A stretch of DNA of 5,320 nucleotides from an uncultured archaeon (GTDB lineage: Archaea; Aenigmatarchaeota; Aenigmatarchaeia; GW2011-AR5), in assembly GCA_903825675.1 (NCBI GenBank), contig CAIKBN010000057.1, positions 1 to 5,320 of the forward strand. Direction: 5' to 3'. This document shows, piece after piece, positions 4,310-5,320 of this stretch. The number at the start of each line of letters is the position of its first letter. The stretch's first letter is position 1. The position numbers were made by a program, and so were the translations under genes. The notes beneath the pieces were generated by a model. The model saw only the letters and a list, made by a program, of their open reading frames with translations, made no database searches and was not told the DNA's origin.

Positions 4310-4876
4310 ATGAAACTCTCGAGAAAATTCTACTCAAGAGATACCAAAATAGTTGCCAAAGAACTTTTAGGCAGGATCCTAGTGCACAAGACAAAAGAAG
4401 GAATTTTGAAAGGAAAAATAGTTGAAACAGAAGCTTATTTAGGTCTTAACGATCCTGGTGCAATAGGGTTTAGAAAAGTTAAAAAAATACCCATCTCATT
4501 GCTTAAACCACCAGGCCATGCTTTTGTTTATTTTACTTATGGAAATCACTGGATGTTCAATATCGTTGCCAAGAAGGGATTGCTTGGTGCTGTGCTGATA
4601 AGGGCATTAGAGCCGCTAGAAGGAATTGAAATTATGAAAAAACGAAGAGGCACCAACGAGATTAGCAGCCTTACCAACGGACCAGGCAAATTAACCAGAG
4701 CCTTTGGCATAGATAAAAGATATGATGGTTATGATTTAATCAAAGCCATTTTGTTTATAGAGAAGTCTAATGAAAAATTTGAAATTGTTAAAACAACCAG
4801 AATCGGACTTTCAAAAGGAAAGGGAAAAATATTAAGATTCTACATAAAGGATAATAGATTTGTCTCTATAAAATGA
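4310..4876 (+). CDS. mpg: 3-methyladenine DNA glycosylase, AAG/MPG family
   Basis: This family removes alkylated and deaminated purines from DNA, starting base-excision repair. The 188-aa product has the AAG fold signatures: KELLGRILVHK (about 17-27), VETEAYLG (38-45) with the presumed catalytic E41 and base-stacking Y43, a PPGHAFVYFTYGNHWMFN segment (67-84) with Y74, Y77 and N84 matching human AAG Y159, Y162 and N169, VLIRALEPLEG (95-105), and NGPGKLTRAFGI (123-134). The position equivalent to human H136, usually histidine in a DPASHA or EAAHS context, is I52 in DPGAIG. ATG 4310 is chosen over TTG 4289 because homology begins near KLSRKFY. It is packed between rpoN and rsmA, an unusual partner for translation genes. 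Confidence 0.92.
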   Translation: MKLSRKFYSRDTKIVAKELLGRILVHKTKEGILKGKIVETEAYLGLNDPGAIGFRKVKKIPISLLKPPGHAFVYFTYGNHWMFNIVAKKGLLGAVLIRALEPLEGIEIMKKRRGTNEISSLTNGPGKLTRAFGIDKRYDGYDLIKAILFIEKSNEKFEIVKTTRIGLSKGKGKILRFYIKDNRFVSIK

Positions 4877-4907
4877 ATTTTTAATAAATTACAGAAATGG
4901 TATTATT

Positions 4908-5320
4908 ATGAACATCAGAAAAACCCTTGCTGACAAAGGCATAGAGCCTATAGAACAATTAGACCAGTTTTTTCTTCAGGACGAGGATATTCTCAATAAA
5001 GAGATACATCTAGCTGATCTCAAAAGCGATAATATTGTTCTTGAAATAGGAGCAGGCCCGGGGAACCTCACAGAAAAGATTGCTGAAAAATCACGCGTAA
5101 TTGCCATTGAGAAAGATAAGAGATTTATTCCTCTGCTAGAAAGAATAGAAAATACGACTGTCATATGCGATGACGCTATTAAAGCAGTCAATGACCTTTA
5201 TTTTGACAAAATCATATCTAATATACCTTATTCAATATCCAAGAAGCTTCTTTTAGAATTGCTAAAGAAGCCATGGGAAAGAGCAGTATTAATTGTGCAA
5301 AAAGAATTTGCTGAAAAAAT
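4908..5320 (+). CDS. rsmA: 16S rRNA adenine dimethyltransferase (KsgA/RsmA/Dim1), 3' end outside window
   Basis: This enzyme dimethylates two adjacent adenines in helix 45 at the 3' end of small-subunit rRNA using S-adenosylmethionine. The first 137 codons are visible and the frame is still open at the window edge. The N-terminal DQFFLQDEDILN (19-30) corresponds to the family DQHFL-D block. Motif I is LEIGAGPGNLTEKI (45-58), the SAM-ribose acidic residue is in IAIEKD (E68), and the catalytic motif IV is SNIPYSIS (104-111). QKEFAEK (131-137) follows. The ATG at 4908 lies 31 bases after mpg and no strong SD is visible. The missing part should hold the rest of the Rossmann domain and the C-terminal helical domain. 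Confidence 0.95.
   Translation, partial: MNIRKTLADKGIEPIEQLDQFFLQDEDILNKEIHLADLKSDNIVLEIGAGPGNLTEKIAEKSRVIAIEKDKRFIPLLERIENTTVICDDAIKAVNDLYFDKIISNIPYSISKKLLLELLKKPWERAVLIVQKEFAEK

Overview
The window is a stretch of an archaeal genome. It carries archaeal/eukaryotic-type ribosomal proteins (S13, S4, S11, L13, S9), the RNA polymerase subunits RpoD (with a ferredoxin-like insert) and RpoN, and an intron-containing tRNA-Leu. Shine-Dalgarno motifs are of GGTGA/GAGG type and TATA boxes are archaeal. The DNA is AT-rich, the genes are compact and all lie on the + strand. The lineage cannot be fixed from this alone. A small-genome (DPANN-like) archaeon is a reasonable but unproven guess.

Layout: rps13, rps4, a candidate 45-codon ORF that exactly bridges to rps11, rps11, rpoD, an intron-bearing class II tRNA-Leu(UAA), an unrecognised cysteine-rich 118-aa gene, rpl13, rps9, rpoN, a 3-methyladenine DNA glycosylase gene (mpg), and the start of rsmA/ksgA, cut by the window end. 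This is the conserved archaeal rps13-rps4-rps11-rpoD-(rpl18e)-rpl13-rps9-rpoN order. The difference is that the slot normally held by rpl18e holds the unknown Cys-rich gene, which overlaps rpl13 by four bases. Most genes serve translation or transcription. rsmA (small-subunit rRNA maturation) fits that theme and mpg (base-excision repair) does not.

The most unusual content is a repeated RNA-like element. A 47-nt sequence is perfectly duplicated as the immediate 5' leader of rps11 and of rpoD. Each copy has a 7-bp hairpin and a GAGGG just before the start codon, and AT-rich promoter-like sequence upstream is partly conserved too. A diverged copy of the element's 5' half (ACCAAAYTAACGCAC, then TGCGTT) begins exactly at the predicted 5' end of the tRNA-Leu intron. 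The element is also complementary over 10 nt to the variable arm of that tRNA. This links two mRNA leaders and a tRNA intron in one repeat family. Its function is unknown, and regulation or mobility is inference.
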